From DATHTC01 sp963746805 (GTDB lineage: Bacteria; Actinomycetota; Thermoleophilia; Gaiellales; Gaiellaceae), in assembly GCA_963746805.1 (NCBI GenBank), contig CAVVCQ010000001.1, positions 744,001-808,000 on the forward strand: DNA of 64,000 nt, given 5' to 3'. Below the pieces are notes generated by a model, which was not told where the DNA came from, did not search any database, and saw only the letters and a list, made by a program, of their open reading frames with translations. The position numbers and the translations under genes are program-made. Positions 49,253-57,864 of the stretch are shown one piece after another; the first letter of the stretch is position 1; each line of letters opens with the position of its first letter.

Positions 49253-51397
49253 ATGGAAGCGCACGACGACGAGCTCGAGCTCGCGGCAGCCGCGGGCGAC
49301 GACCCGGCCCCGGCCCCGACGCCCGCCCCGGAGCCGCCGCCGGTGCCGGTCACGAGCCCGGTGAGCGGGCTGTACGACGGGCCGGCCACGCCCGTCCGGC
49401 TCGGCTCTGCGCCCGTCGGGACGAGGCCGATCCGGCGTGAGGTGATCCGCCTCGACGTCGACGGCCGCTACCCGCAGATGACCGTGAGCGGGACGATCAT
49501 CGGCGCGCTCGTGTCGCGGATCCACTGGGTTGCGCGGCTGCGCCGGATCGCGCCGAACCGGTTCCAGGGATCGATCTGGTACAAGGACGGCGCCGGCACG
49601 TCGTTCCCGTACACGACCGTCGACGTGACCGCGACGCCGAGCACCTTCCCGGCCGAGCGCCGCGTGAAGATCGTCTTCAGCGGCGGCGGCGCGACGAAGC
49701 GGACGGTCGAGTACTCCTTCACCTCCGGGTACTTCCGCACGGTCAACTTCGAGTTCGACGTCCAGTCGGGCGAGGTCCTCGACACGGCGATCGACACGTG
49801 CGCGCACCCGATCCGGCCGGCCGGGCTCGCGTGCGAGAGCCTGAGCATCCAGACGGTCTACCGCCGGGTCGGCTGCCAGGTCACGACCAATCCGCCGAGC
49901 ATCGTCGGCGCCGCGCCCGGCGGCACCTGGTCGGACATGGAGATGCACGACGCGATGCAGGTGCACTGGTCGCGCTTCGCCAACACTGCGCAGTGGTCGA
50001 TGTGGGTCTTCTTCGCCGCGCTGCACGAGTCGGGCGCGGGGCTCGGCGGGATCATGTACGACGACCTCGGCCCGAACCACCGGCAGGGGACGGCGCTGTT
50101 CCTCGACTCGTTCATCGCCAACCCGCCGTCGCGCGACCCGAACCCGGACGCGTGGCGCGACCGGATGCGGTTCTGGACCGCGGTCCACGAGATGGGCCAC
50201 GCGTTCAACCTCGCGCACTCGTGGCAGAAGGCCGGGGCCTCCGGCTGGGTGCCGCTCGCGAACGAGCCCGAGGCGCGGAGCTTCATGAACTACCCGTACA
50301 ACGTCGCCGGCGGCCAGAACGCGTTCTGGTCGGACTTCGCCTTCCGCTTCAGCGATCCGGAGCTCCTCTTCATCCGGCACGCGCCGGAGCGGTTCGTGCA
50401 GATGGGCAACGCCGCCTGGTTCGACCACCACGGCTTCGAGGAGGCGCGGATCGAGGAGGGTGTTGGCTTCGCGCTCGAGCTCCGCGTCAACCGCGAGCAG
50501 GCGCGGTACGAGTTCATGGAGCCGGTCTGGATCGAGCTGAAGCTGACGAACATCGCAGAGCAGCCGCAGCTCGTCGACGCGCACGCGCTCGATGCGGACT
50601 CGCTCACGATCGTGCTCAAGCAGGATCGGAGGCCGGCGCGGCAGCTCGTCCCGTTCCGGCAGAAGTGCGTGGAGCCCGAGACGACGGTGCTGCAGCCGGG
50701 CGAGTCCCTCTACGGGACGGTGCTGGTCTCGGCCGGGCTCAACGGCTGGGACGTCGCCGAGCCGGGTCGGTACACGATCCAGGCGGCCGCGCACGTCGCC
50801 GAGTCGGACGTCGTCTCGCAGCCGCTGGAGCTGCGGATCGCGCCGCCGGTCTCGCGCGAGGAGGAGTACCTCGCGGGCGACCTGTTCACGCAGGACCCGG
50901 CGCGGACGCTCGTCTTCGGCGGGACGAAGGCGCTCGGCGGCGCGAACGACGTGCTGGCGGAGATCGTCGAGCGGCTTCCGGATCGGCGCATCGCGATCCA
51001 CGCCCGGGTCGCGCTCGGCGGGCCGCTGACGATCGACTACAAGCAGCTCGCGCCGAAGGGCGACGACCTCGCGTTCGCGCTCGCGAAGGCGAAGCCGGAG
51101 GAGGCGACGACGTACCTCGAGCCGGCGCTCGTCGACCGCGCGCGCACGGCCGCGGACACATTCGGCCACATCCGCTACCGCGGGATCGCGGAGCGGACGG
51201 CGAAGCGGCTCGCCGAGGCCGGGGCGGAGGCGGACGCGACGAAGACGATCGACTCGCTCATCGACACGCTCGCGACGAGGACCGTCGGCGGCCGGCCGGT
51301 GAAGGCCGAGGTGATCGAGCAGCTCCAGGAGACGCGGTCGGAGCTGACCTCCGCCGCCAAGCCGAAGGGCAAGACAAAGGCCAAGACGAAGGCCTAG
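49253..51397 (+). CDS. Metzincin-like zinc protease domain protein
   Basis: 714 residues. After a Pro/Ala-rich acidic N-terminal segment (about 1-45) comes a domain with the zinc site HEMGHAFNLAH (H312, E313, H316, H322: HExxHxxxxxH) and a possible Met-turn at SFMNYP (M345), as in metzincins. A beta-sandwich-like stretch follows (FALELRVNREQARYEFMEPVWIELKLTN), then a helical domain with ERTAKRLAEAGAEADATKTI and a Lys-rich tail (KGKTKAKTKA). No signal peptide is visible although metzincins are normally secreted. Start ATG 49253 has GGAGAGGAG upstream. Not a recognised family as a whole. Confidence 0.75.
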   Translation: MEAHDDELELAAAAGDDPAPAPTPAPEPPPVPVTSPVSGLYDGPATPVRLGSAPVGTRPIRREVIRLDVDGRYPQMTVSGTIIGALVSRIHWVARLRRIAPNRFQGSIWYKDGAGTSFPYTTVDVTATPSTFPAERRVKIVFSGGGATKRTVEYSFTSGYFRTVNFEFDVQSGEVLDTAIDTCAHPIRPAGLACESLSIQTVYRRVGCQVTTNPPSIVGAAPGGTWSDMEMHDAMQVHWSRFANTAQWSMWVFFAALHESGAGLGGIMYDDLGPNHRQGTALFLDSFIANPPSRDPNPDAWRDRMRFWTAVHEMGHAFNLAHSWQKAGASGWVPLANEPEARSFMNYPYNVAGGQNAFWSDFAFRFSDPELLFIRHAPERFVQMGNAAWFDHHGFEEARIEEGVGFALELRVNREQARYEFMEPVWIELKLTNIAEQPQLVDAHALDADSLTIVLKQDRRPARQLVPFRQKCVEPETTVLQPGESLYGTVLVSAGLNGWDVAEPGRYTIQAAAHVAESDVVSQPLELRIAPPVSREEEYLAGDLFTQDPARTLVFGGTKALGGANDVLAEIVERLPDRRIAIHARVALGGPLTIDYKQLAPKGDDLAFALAKAKPEEATTYLEPALVDRARTAADTFGHIRYRGIAERTAKRLAEAGAEADATKTIDSLIDTLATRTVGGRPVKAEVIEQLQETRSELTSAAKPKGKTKAKTKA

Positions 51398-51405
51398 CGC
51401 CTGGC

Positions 51406-51570
51406 TCAGCCGTCCTGCTCGCGCAGCCAGCGCTCGAGCTCGGACCACGCGCCGAGGTAGTCCTCGATGGCGTCGAGCCCGCGGCGCGCGTCCGCGCGGA
51501 CGCGCATCGAGCACGCGTGGCACAGCTCGTGACCGCCGCAGGGAGTCGAGAGGTTGCAGTGCTTGCACAT
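51406..51570 (-). CDS. Small Cys/His-rich protein (54 residues)
   Basis: Starts at ATG 51570 and ends in TGA (51406-51408). Reads MCKHCNLSTPCGGHELCHAC followed by SMRVRADARRGLDAIEDYLGAWSELERWLREQDG. Five cysteines and three histidines in the first 20 residues (CxxC, C, CxxC) form a likely zinc knuckle; the rest is an amphipathic helix. Not recognised. It lies between the convergent metzincin-like gene (stop 51397) and the HTH gene, which reads the same way. Small size means coding status needs confirmation, but the clustered metal ligands argue that it is real. Confidence 0.6.
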   Translation of the reverse strand: MCKHCNLSTPCGGHELCHACSMRVRADARRGLDAIEDYLGAWSELERWLREQDG

Positions 51571-51648
51571 GCCGGGAGAACGACTGGACTCCGTCTCAAG
51601 GTACGGACGCGCCGCGGCGCCGCCTTCCCCCGTCCGGGCGGGTCGGAC

Positions 51649-52200
51649 CTACCGGGGTAGGCCGCGGTAGGCGAGGTGCACAGGGCGCGTCCCGTCCGGA
51701 CGCTCCTCCGGCGGGCGGCGGTACCGGACCACGAGCTCGAGGAACCGGGCCGAGAAGTCTTCGAGCTCCTCGTCCGTCATGTGGACGACCCAGTTCCCGA
51801 TGAACGCGACCTCGGCCCAGCGCTTCGAGAGCTGCTCCTCGGCGGCGACGAACGCGTCGAGCGCCTTCTCGTCGCGCTCCAGCATCACCGCGCGCACGCG
51901 CTTGCCGGCCGCGATCTCCTCCGGCGTCCCCGTGGTGGGGGCGAGCATCATCCGCTCGGGGCGGCGCCACCAGCGGTCGCGCGCGTTCCCGCGTTGCTCG
52001 TCCTCGACGACCAGGCCGGCCTTCGCCAGCGCGCGCAGGTGGTAGCTCGTCGCCCCGGACGACTCGCCGAGGCGCTCGGCGAGCTTCGAGGCCGTCGACG
52101 GGCCCTCGGCCAGGACCTCGAGCATCCGCAGGCGCAGCGGGTGAGCCGTGGCGCGGACCTGGCGCACGGTCATGGTGGCGGGGGTCGTGGGAGTACTCAT
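51649..52200 (-). CDS. Winged-helix (ArsR-like, HTH_20) transcriptional regulator
   Basis: 183 residues. N-terminal winged HTH: VRQVRATAHPLRLRMLEVLAEGPSTASKLAERLGESSGATSYHLRALAKAGLVVEDEQ, as in ArsR-like regulators with a C-terminal extension (WWRRPERMMLAPTTGTPEEIAAG...). No metal-binding cysteines, so it senses something other than metals. ATG at 52200 is immediately preceded (in its own direction) by the palindrome GCAAAGA-G-TCTTTGC, suggesting autoregulation. Divergent from the lipoprotein hydrolase gene at 52314. Confidence 0.88.
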   Translation of the reverse strand: MSTPTTPATMTVRQVRATAHPLRLRMLEVLAEGPSTASKLAERLGESSGATSYHLRALAKAGLVVEDEQRGNARDRWWRRPERMMLAPTTGTPEEIAAGKRVRAVMLERDEKALDAFVAAEEQLSKRWAEVAFIGNWVVHMTDEELEDFSARFLELVVRYRRPPEERPDGTRPVHLAYRGLPR

Positions 52201-52201
52201 C

Positions 52202-52216
52202 GCAAAGAGTCTTTGC
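52202..52216. promoter_or_regulatory. Operator palindrome next to the winged-helix gene
   Basis: GCAAAGA-G-TCTTTGC, a perfect 7-bp inverted repeat starting 2 bp from the start codon of the regulator at 51649-52200. The following bases (ATCCTTTGGAAAA) repeat a half-site-like CTTTGG. This is the most AT-rich stretch near here. Probably bound by the regulator itself. Confidence 0.6.
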
Positions 52217-52313
52217 AAAAATCCTTTGGAAAAGCTACTGTAGCGCCCATGCGCAGGCGGCGCCTCTTCGCGATCATCGCCCTGTAGCCGGACGGCTTGC
52301 GTACCCTGCGCGG

Positions 52314-53273
52314 GTGCGCCGGACCCTGCTGCTGCTCGCGCTGTCCCTGTTCGCCCTCGCGGCCGGCTGCGGCGGCGACGACGAGCCCGGCGACACGGGT
52401 CCAGCGCAGGCGCCGACGACGACCGAGCCCACGCCGACGCAGGGCCCGTACGGCTACGACGCCGCGGCACCGGTGCGACTGCGCGATCTCGGCCGCGTCA
52501 ACTCGAAGTCGCAGCTCCAGGTGCGCGACGTCGTCTTCGCGGGCGCCGACGGCCATGCCGTCAGCGGCTACCTGCTGACGCCGCCGGGCAAGGGCCCGTT
52601 CCCCGCGGTCGTGTACCTCCACGGCTCGGGCGGGACGCGCGAGGATTTCGTCGGGATCGCGAGCTGGATCGCCGCGCGTGGCGCCGTGGCGCTCACGATC
52701 GACTCGCCGTTCGTCGGCGAGCAGCCCGAGGGGACGGGCATGGACGCGCTCCGGAACGAGCGGGACCTCGCCGTCCGGGGCGTGATCGACACGCGCCGCG
52801 CGGTGGATGCGCTGCGGTCGCTGCCGCAGGTCGACGACGACCGGATCGGCCTCGTCGGCTTCAGCGCCGGCGCCCGCGCCGCCGCGATCGTGGCGGGCGT
52901 CGAGCCACGCTTCTCGTCGGTCGTCCTCTGGTCCGGCGGCTCGGAGCCGGTCGGCGCGTACACGAGCCGGCTCCCGACGGAGCTCCGGCTCGAGGCGGGC
53001 TCGCTCCTCTCGGACGTCGACCCGCTGCGCTGGATCGCCGGCTCGAAGGCGCCGCTCCTGTTCCAGGACGGGCGCACGGACGACGTCGTCCCGCGCGCCG
53101 CGCTCGACCGGCTCTACGGCGCGGCGCCGGAGCCGAAGGAGATCCGCTGGTACCCGGCCGGTCACGAGCTCAACGCCAAGGCGTACGCCGACCATCTCGA
53201 CTGGCTCACGAAGCAGCTGCAGATCGACGGGCCCGCCGTGCCGGGCCTCGACACCGGCCCGACCCAGGGCTAG
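52314..53273 (+). CDS. Lipoprotein alpha/beta hydrolase (dienelactone-hydrolase-like)
   Basis: 319 residues. Lipoprotein signal with lipobox LAAGC at residues 15-19, a Thr/Pro-rich linker, then an alpha/beta hydrolase domain: AVVYLHGSGGTREDF, nucleophile elbow GLVGFSAGARAAAI with Ser, Asp in LLFQDGRTDDVVP, and His in WYPAGHELNAKAY. Likely a cell-surface esterase. GTG 52314 follows TACCCT (52302-52307) by 7 nt, so the mRNA is probably leaderless. Convergent with the acyl-CoA dehydrogenase at 53270 with a 4-bp overlap. Confidence 0.88.
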   Translation: MRRTLLLLALSLFALAAGCGGDDEPGDTGPAQAPTTTEPTPTQGPYGYDAAAPVRLRDLGRVNSKSQLQVRDVVFAGADGHAVSGYLLTPPGKGPFPAVVYLHGSGGTREDFVGIASWIAARGAVALTIDSPFVGEQPEGTGMDALRNERDLAVRGVIDTRRAVDALRSLPQVDDDRIGLVGFSAGARAAAIVAGVEPRFSSVVLWSGGSEPVGAYTSRLPTELRLEAGSLLSDVDPLRWIAGSKAPLLFQDGRTDDVVPRAALDRLYGAAPEPKEIRWYPAGHELNAKAYADHLDWLTKQLQIDGPAVPGLDTGPTQG

Positions 53274-54469
53274 GAGAACCGCCAGGGCTCGCCGGCCTCG
53301 AACGACTCGAGGATCCGGCGGGCGACGACCATCCGGTGCACCTCGTCCGGGCCGTCGTAGATGCGCGCGCCACGGGCGTTCGCGAGCATCGCCGCGAGCG
53401 GGGTCTCGTCGGTGAGCCCGCGTGCGCCGTGCACCTGGACGGCGCGGTCGATCACGTCGTGCAGCACGCGGGCGGCGTGGAACTTGATCAGCGAGATCTC
53501 GATCCGTGCGTCCTCGCCGTCGTCGATCTTCCGCGCGGCGTCCATCGTCATCAGCCGGCACGCCTGGATCTCGGCCGCCGAGTCGGCGATCCAGTTCTGG
53601 ACGGTCTGCTTGTCGGCGAGGCGCGAGCCGAACGCCTCGCGGCGCAGGGCGTACTCGCACATCAGCTCGAACGCGCGCTGCATCTGGCCGAGCCAGCGCA
53701 TCACGTGGTGGATGCGGCCCGGGCCGAGCCGCTTCTGCGCGATCCGGAAACCGTCGCCGGGCTGGCCGAGCGTGTTCGCCACCGGCACGCGGACGCCCGT
53801 GTAGCGCACCTCGCAGTGGGTCGTCCAGCCGCGGCCCGCGTGGCCCATGGTCGGGATCGGGCGCACGACCTCGAGCCCCGGCGTGTCGACCGGGACGAGG
53901 ATCTGCGTGGCGCGGCGGTGCGGCGGCGCGTCGGGGTCGGTGACGGCCATGACGATCCCGAACGCCGCGCCCTGGGCGCCCGAGGAGAACCACTTCGTCC
54001 CGTCGATCACCCACTCGTCGCCGTCGCGCACGGCGCGCGTCCGCAGCAGCGTCGGGTCCGAGCCGGCCACGTCCGGCTCGGTCATCGAGAAGAACGACCG
54101 CACCTCGCCGGCGACGAGCGGCCGCAGGAACCGCTCCTGCTGCTCCTCGGTGCCGAACAGCCACAGGATCTCGCCGTTCCCCGCGTCCGGGGCCTGGCAG
54201 CCGAAGACGAGCTGCGCGTACGTCGAGCGGCCGATCTCCTCGTTCAGCTGCGCGTAGTCGAGAAAGCCCTCGCCGCTGCCGCCGGCCTCGGGCGGCAGGT
54301 GCGGCGCCCACAGCCCGGCGTCCTTCGCCTTCGCCTGCAGCTCCGCGACGAGCGCGAGCGCCGCGTCGTCCTCGCGCGCGATCGCCGCCTCGTTGGGGTA
54401 GACGTGCTCCTCCATGAAGGCGCGGTAGGCGAGGCGCCGGGCGGGCGGGGCGAGAACGGTGTCCGTCAC
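53270..54469 (-). CDS. Acyl-CoA dehydrogenase (ACAD10/11-like)
   Basis: 399 residues. FAD-binding and substrate motifs FFSMTEPDVAGSDPTLLRTRA and WVIDGTKWFSSGAQGAAFGIVMA, GDGFRIAQKRLGPGRIHHVMRWLGQMQRAFELM (the R(I)HH(V/C)MRWIG motif typical of the ACAD10/11 group), and QVHGARGLTDETPLAAM with the ending GPDEVHRMVVARRIL. The family often works on hydroxy- or long-chain acyl-CoAs and is commonly partnered with the APH-like kinase seen at 27039. GTG start at 54469, only 19 bp from the divergent start at 54489, so the promoters overlap. Confidence 0.92.
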   Translation of the reverse strand: MTDTVLAPPARRLAYRAFMEEHVYPNEAAIAREDDAALALVAELQAKAKDAGLWAPHLPPEAGGSGEGFLDYAQLNEEIGRSTYAQLVFGCQAPDAGNGEILWLFGTEEQQERFLRPLVAGEVRSFFSMTEPDVAGSDPTLLRTRAVRDGDEWVIDGTKWFSSGAQGAAFGIVMAVTDPDAPPHRRATQILVPVDTPGLEVVRPIPTMGHAGRGWTTHCEVRYTGVRVPVANTLGQPGDGFRIAQKRLGPGRIHHVMRWLGQMQRAFELMCEYALRREAFGSRLADKQTVQNWIADSAAEIQACRLMTMDAARKIDDGEDARIEISLIKFHAARVLHDVIDRAVQVHGARGLTDETPLAAMLANARGARIYDGPDEVHRMVVARRILESFEAGEPWRFS

Positions 54470-54488
54470 GCCGTTAGCATCGCACGCA

Positions 54489-55490
54489 ATGCGCCTCGGC
54501 TTCTACATGGGCTACGCGCCCCCGGGCACGAACCCGCTCGAGCTGATCGAGCTCGCGCAGGAGGCCGAGCGCCTCGGCTACGACTCGGCGTGGGCGGCGG
54601 AGGCGTGGGGCACCGACGCGGTGAGCGTGCTCGCCTGGCTCGGGGCGACGACGGAGCGGATCAAGCTCGGCTCCGCGATCCTGCAGATGCCCGGGCGCAC
54701 GCCGGCCCTGACCGCGATGACCGCGGCCACGCTCGATCTCCTCTCCGGCGGCCGACTGCTGCTCGGGCTCGGACCCTCGGGCCCGCAGGTCGTCGAGGGC
54801 TGGCACGGGCAGCCGTGGGGGAAGCCGCTCGCACGCACGCGCGAGTACGTCGAGATCGTCCGCGCGGCGCTCGCGCGGGAGACGGTCGAGCACAGGGGCG
54901 AGCACTACACGATCCCGTACGACGGGCCCGGCGCGACGGGGCTCGGCAAGCCGCTGAAGCTGATGGCGCGGCCGCTCCGCGCCGACGTCCCGATCTATCT
55001 CGCCGCGATGGGGCCGAAGGCGGTCGCGCTCGCGCAGGAGATCGCCGACGGCTGGCTGCCGCTCTTCTTCGTCCCCGAGCGGGCGCGTGCGGTCTTCGGC
55101 GACGTCGGACGGGACGGGTTCGACGTGGCGCCGAGCGTTCCGCTGGTGCTCCTCGACGACGTGGAGGCCGCGCGCGACGCGCTCAAGCCGTACTACGCGC
55201 TCTACATCGGCGGCATGGGCTCGCGTGGGAAGAACTTCTACAACGAGCTCTTCGCGCGGTACGGCTACGAGGCGGAGGCGCAGGCGATCCAGGACGCGTA
55301 CCTCGACGGCCGCCAGCGCGACGCGGCCGCACTCGTCCCGGACGCGTTCGTGGACGAGGCGGCGCTCGTCGGGCCGAAGGAGCGGATCGCCGAGCGGCTC
55401 GAGGCCTACCGCGACTCGGGCGCGACGACGCTGCTGCTCTCGACGCGCCAGCCCGAGGCCCTGCGCGCGGTCGCCGAGCTCGCGCTTTGA
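54489..55490 (+). CDS. LLM class (F420-dependent) oxidoreductase
   Basis: 333 residues, luciferase-like TIM barrel. Typical segments: MRLGFYMGYAPPGTNPLELIELAQEAERLGYDSAWAAEAWGTDAVSVLAWLGATTERIKLGSAILQMPGRTPALTAMTAATLDLLSGGRLLLGLGPSGPQV, which is characteristic of actinobacterial F420-dependent members. ATG 54489 lies 9 nt after a TAGCAT box. Its TGA overlaps the TTG start of the histidine phosphatase. Substrate unknown. Confidence 0.9.
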   Translation: MRLGFYMGYAPPGTNPLELIELAQEAERLGYDSAWAAEAWGTDAVSVLAWLGATTERIKLGSAILQMPGRTPALTAMTAATLDLLSGGRLLLGLGPSGPQVVEGWHGQPWGKPLARTREYVEIVRAALARETVEHRGEHYTIPYDGPGATGLGKPLKLMARPLRADVPIYLAAMGPKAVALAQEIADGWLPLFFVPERARAVFGDVGRDGFDVAPSVPLVLLDDVEAARDALKPYYALYIGGMGSRGKNFYNELFARYGYEAEAQAIQDAYLDGRQRDAAALVPDAFVDEAALVGPKERIAERLEAYRDSGATTLLLSTRQPEALRAVAELAL

Positions 55491-56149
55491 CGCCGCGCCG
55501 CCGGCGGCTCTACCTCATGCGGCACGCGGAGGTGGCGTACTTCGACGAGCACGGCGACCCGGTGAACCCGCGGACGGTGCTGCTCACGGAGGAGGGTCGC
55601 GCCCAGGCCGAGGCCGCCCGGGACGCGCTCGACGTGGACGCGTTCGACCTCGTCATCGCGTCGGGGCTCGAGCGGACGGCCGAGACCGCCCGCATCGTCT
55701 CCGGCCGCGAGCCCGAGCGCTGGCCGGAGCTGAACGAGTGGGAGGGAGGACGGCTCCACGACGTGCCCGAGGAGGAGCTCGAGGACGTGTTCACGCGGGC
55801 GCTGCACGTGACGGACGACGACGACCGCTTCCTCGGCGGCGAGTCGCTCGGCGAGGTGCGCGCCCGGGTCGCGCCGGCGCTCGAGCGGCTCGTCGCCCGC
55901 GAGTGGGACACCTGCCTCGCCGTCCTGCACGGCGGGATCAACCGCGTGCTGCTCTCGTACGCGCTCGCGCCCGGCGGCGTGCCCTACCTCGGCGGGTTCG
56001 AGCAGGCCGCCGGGTGCATCAACGTCCTCGACCTCGGCCCCGACGGCTGGATCGTTCGCACCGTGAACTACATTCCCTACGACCCGCTCCATCCCGCCCG
56101 TGACACGACGATGGAGCGGTACTGGAGCCAGTGGAGGAGGAACCGATGA
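55487..56149 (+). CDS. Histidine phosphatase family protein
   Basis: 220 residues. Phosphoglycerate-mutase-like fold: RHG-type motif LYLMRHAEVAYF with catalytic His, SGLERTAETARIV (Arg), WEGGRLHDVP, and second catalytic His in LAVLHGGINRVLLSYAL. TTG 55487 overlaps the LLM stop (TTGA). Its TGA overlaps the next ATG (ATGA). Probably a broad-specificity phosphatase; substrate unknown. Confidence 0.87.
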   Translation: MTPRRRRLYLMRHAEVAYFDEHGDPVNPRTVLLTEEGRAQAEAARDALDVDAFDLVIASGLERTAETARIVSGREPERWPELNEWEGGRLHDVPEEELEDVFTRALHVTDDDDRFLGGESLGEVRARVAPALERLVAREWDTCLAVLHGGINRVLLSYALAPGGVPYLGGFEQAAGCINVLDLGPDGWIVRTVNYIPYDPLHPARDTTMERYWSQWRRNR

Positions 56150-56604
56150 GCACGACGCACCCTGCTCACGACGCCGTCGTCGAGCTGCTGCGGCGGGATC
56201 TCGACCAGGCCGAGTACGACGAGATCCGGGAGCTGTGGAAGGCGCACTCGATCGCCGAGGACAACCGCGACCTGCCCGGCCTGATCGCGACGCTCACCGA
56301 CGACTGCGTCTACGAGCTCGTCCAGACGGGCGACCGCTGGGAGGGTCACGAAGGCGCGGCGCGGTTCTACACGCAGCTCCTGACCGCGTTCCCGGACGTG
56401 AAGTTCATGCTCACGGACATCGTCATCGGCCCGCAGGGCGTCGTCGAGCAGGCGGACGTGGAGGCGACCTTCGCGGCCGAATGGCTCGGGCAGGCGCCGA
56501 CCGGCGAACGGGTCGAGTGGAGGGTCGTGATCTTCTTCCCCTGGGACCGCGAGCAGCGGCGGTTCAAGGGCGAGCGCGTCTACTTCGACGCGCGCCGCGC
56601 CTGA
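56146..56604 (+). CDS. SnoaL-like (NTF2-fold) protein
   Basis: 152 residues, cone-like NTF2 fold: LIATLTDDCVYELVQTGDRWEGHEGAARFYTQLLTAFPDVKFMLTDIVIGPQGVVEQADVEATFAAEW. Members include ester cyclases and carrier-like proteins of unknown activity. ATG 56146 overlaps the phosphatase stop, with GGAGGAGG at 56131-56138. Converges on the second LIV operon; 10 bp separate the two stops. Confidence 0.85.
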   Translation: MSTTHPAHDAVVELLRRDLDQAEYDEIRELWKAHSIAEDNRDLPGLIATLTDDCVYELVQTGDRWEGHEGAARFYTQLLTAFPDVKFMLTDIVIGPQGVVEQADVEATFAAEWLGQAPTGERVEWRVVIFFPWDREQRRFKGERVYFDARRA

Positions 56605-56614
56605 CCTGACATCG

Positions 56615-57864
56615 CTAGCGGGTCTTCACGAGGTTGCCGAACTCGATGAACGCGTTGTTCTGATACCGCGACAGCTTCTGGTAGCGGATCGGGAACGCGC
56701 TCCCGGGCGACGTGTTGATCGTCGACCCCGGCAGCAGCCACGGGCTCTTCCACTTCAGGTTCGCGGCTGCGTTCATGACCGACTGGCGCGTCGGGTTCCG
56801 ACCCGAGCGGTACAGCGCCTGGATGAACGTGTCCGCCTTCGCCATGCCGTAGAAGAACAGGCCGTCGCTCGCGGGCTGGCCCGGCGCATACTTCGCCATC
56901 AGCCGCTGGTAGAGCTTCACCTGGGCGTCGTTGGCGTACGTCGGCGACGAGGGGTCCTTGAGGTACCCCGTCGTCACGACGCCGTCCACCGCGAGGGCGG
57001 GACCCGGCGGAGTTGCGCGCGGCCGTCATGTACGTGTCCGTCGCGCCGACCGAGTTGACGAGCTTGTTCGGCCGCCAGCCGATCCGGTAGGCGACGACGA
57101 GCGCCGTGATCGCCTCGGTCGGCGTGGCGATGATGAGGAACGTGTCCGCACCGGACGCGCGCAGACGCGCCGTGGGACCGGCGATGACGGCGGCGCCGCC
57201 TCCGCGCGGGTACGTCTCCGTGGCGACGACCTTGCCGGCGCCTGCGCGAGTTCTGGAAGCCCTGCAGGAGCTCACGGCCGTAGTCGTCGTTCTGTCGAAG
57301 TACGGCGACCTTCGCGTTCGGCAGGTTCGTGCGGACGTAACGCCCGAGGAGGATGCCCTCCTGGACGTAGTCCGGCTGCCAGCCGATCGTCCACCGGTTC
57401 TGCGGATACAGCCGCCCGAACTCGCTGAGGCCGGTCGAGATGTAGAGCTGCGGCACCTTGCGCTGGTTCATGTACGCGCGGACCGCTTGCTGGTTCTCCG
57501 TGCCCAGCCCGCCGAGCATCGCGAACACGCGGTCCTGCTCCACCGCGCGCCGGGTCTGCTGGACGGTCTGCGCCTCCTGGTAGGCGTCGTCGTAGATCTT
57601 GAGCGAGATCTGACGGCCGTAGACCCCGCGCTTGCCGTCGCGTGCACGTCGTGCGTTGATGTAGCTGAAGTACGCACGCATGCCCGTGCCGATGCGGGCG
57701 TAGAGGGAGGCCGGCCCGCTCAGCGGGAGTGTGGCGCCGATCGTGATGGACTTGCTGGTGATACCGGGATCGGCGGCCGCCCCGTCGGGTCTCGCGACGG
57801 CGCCCGGAACAGCTGCGAGCGCGACCGCGAGAATCGCCGCGAGGACGAGGACGAGCTTCTTCAT
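56615..57864 (-). CDS. LIV-type substrate-binding protein, second operon, two frame breaks
   Basis: About 416 residues when joined. Signal peptide MKKLVLVLAAILAVALAAVPGAVA, then the family pattern ITIGATLPLSGPASLYARIGTGMRAYFSYIN, GGLGTENQQAVRAYMNQRKVPQLYIST and GWQPDYVQEG. The frame breaks near 57245 (downstream AGAGKVVATETYP) and near 57001 (downstream ALAVDGVVTTGY), then runs to the stop at 56615 with GMAKADTFIQALYRSG and NAFIEFGNLVKTR. ATG 57864 has AAGGAGAAG upstream. It overlaps the livM stop (ATGA). Sequence is unlike the binding protein at 16386, so it likely binds a different ligand. Confidence 0.82.
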
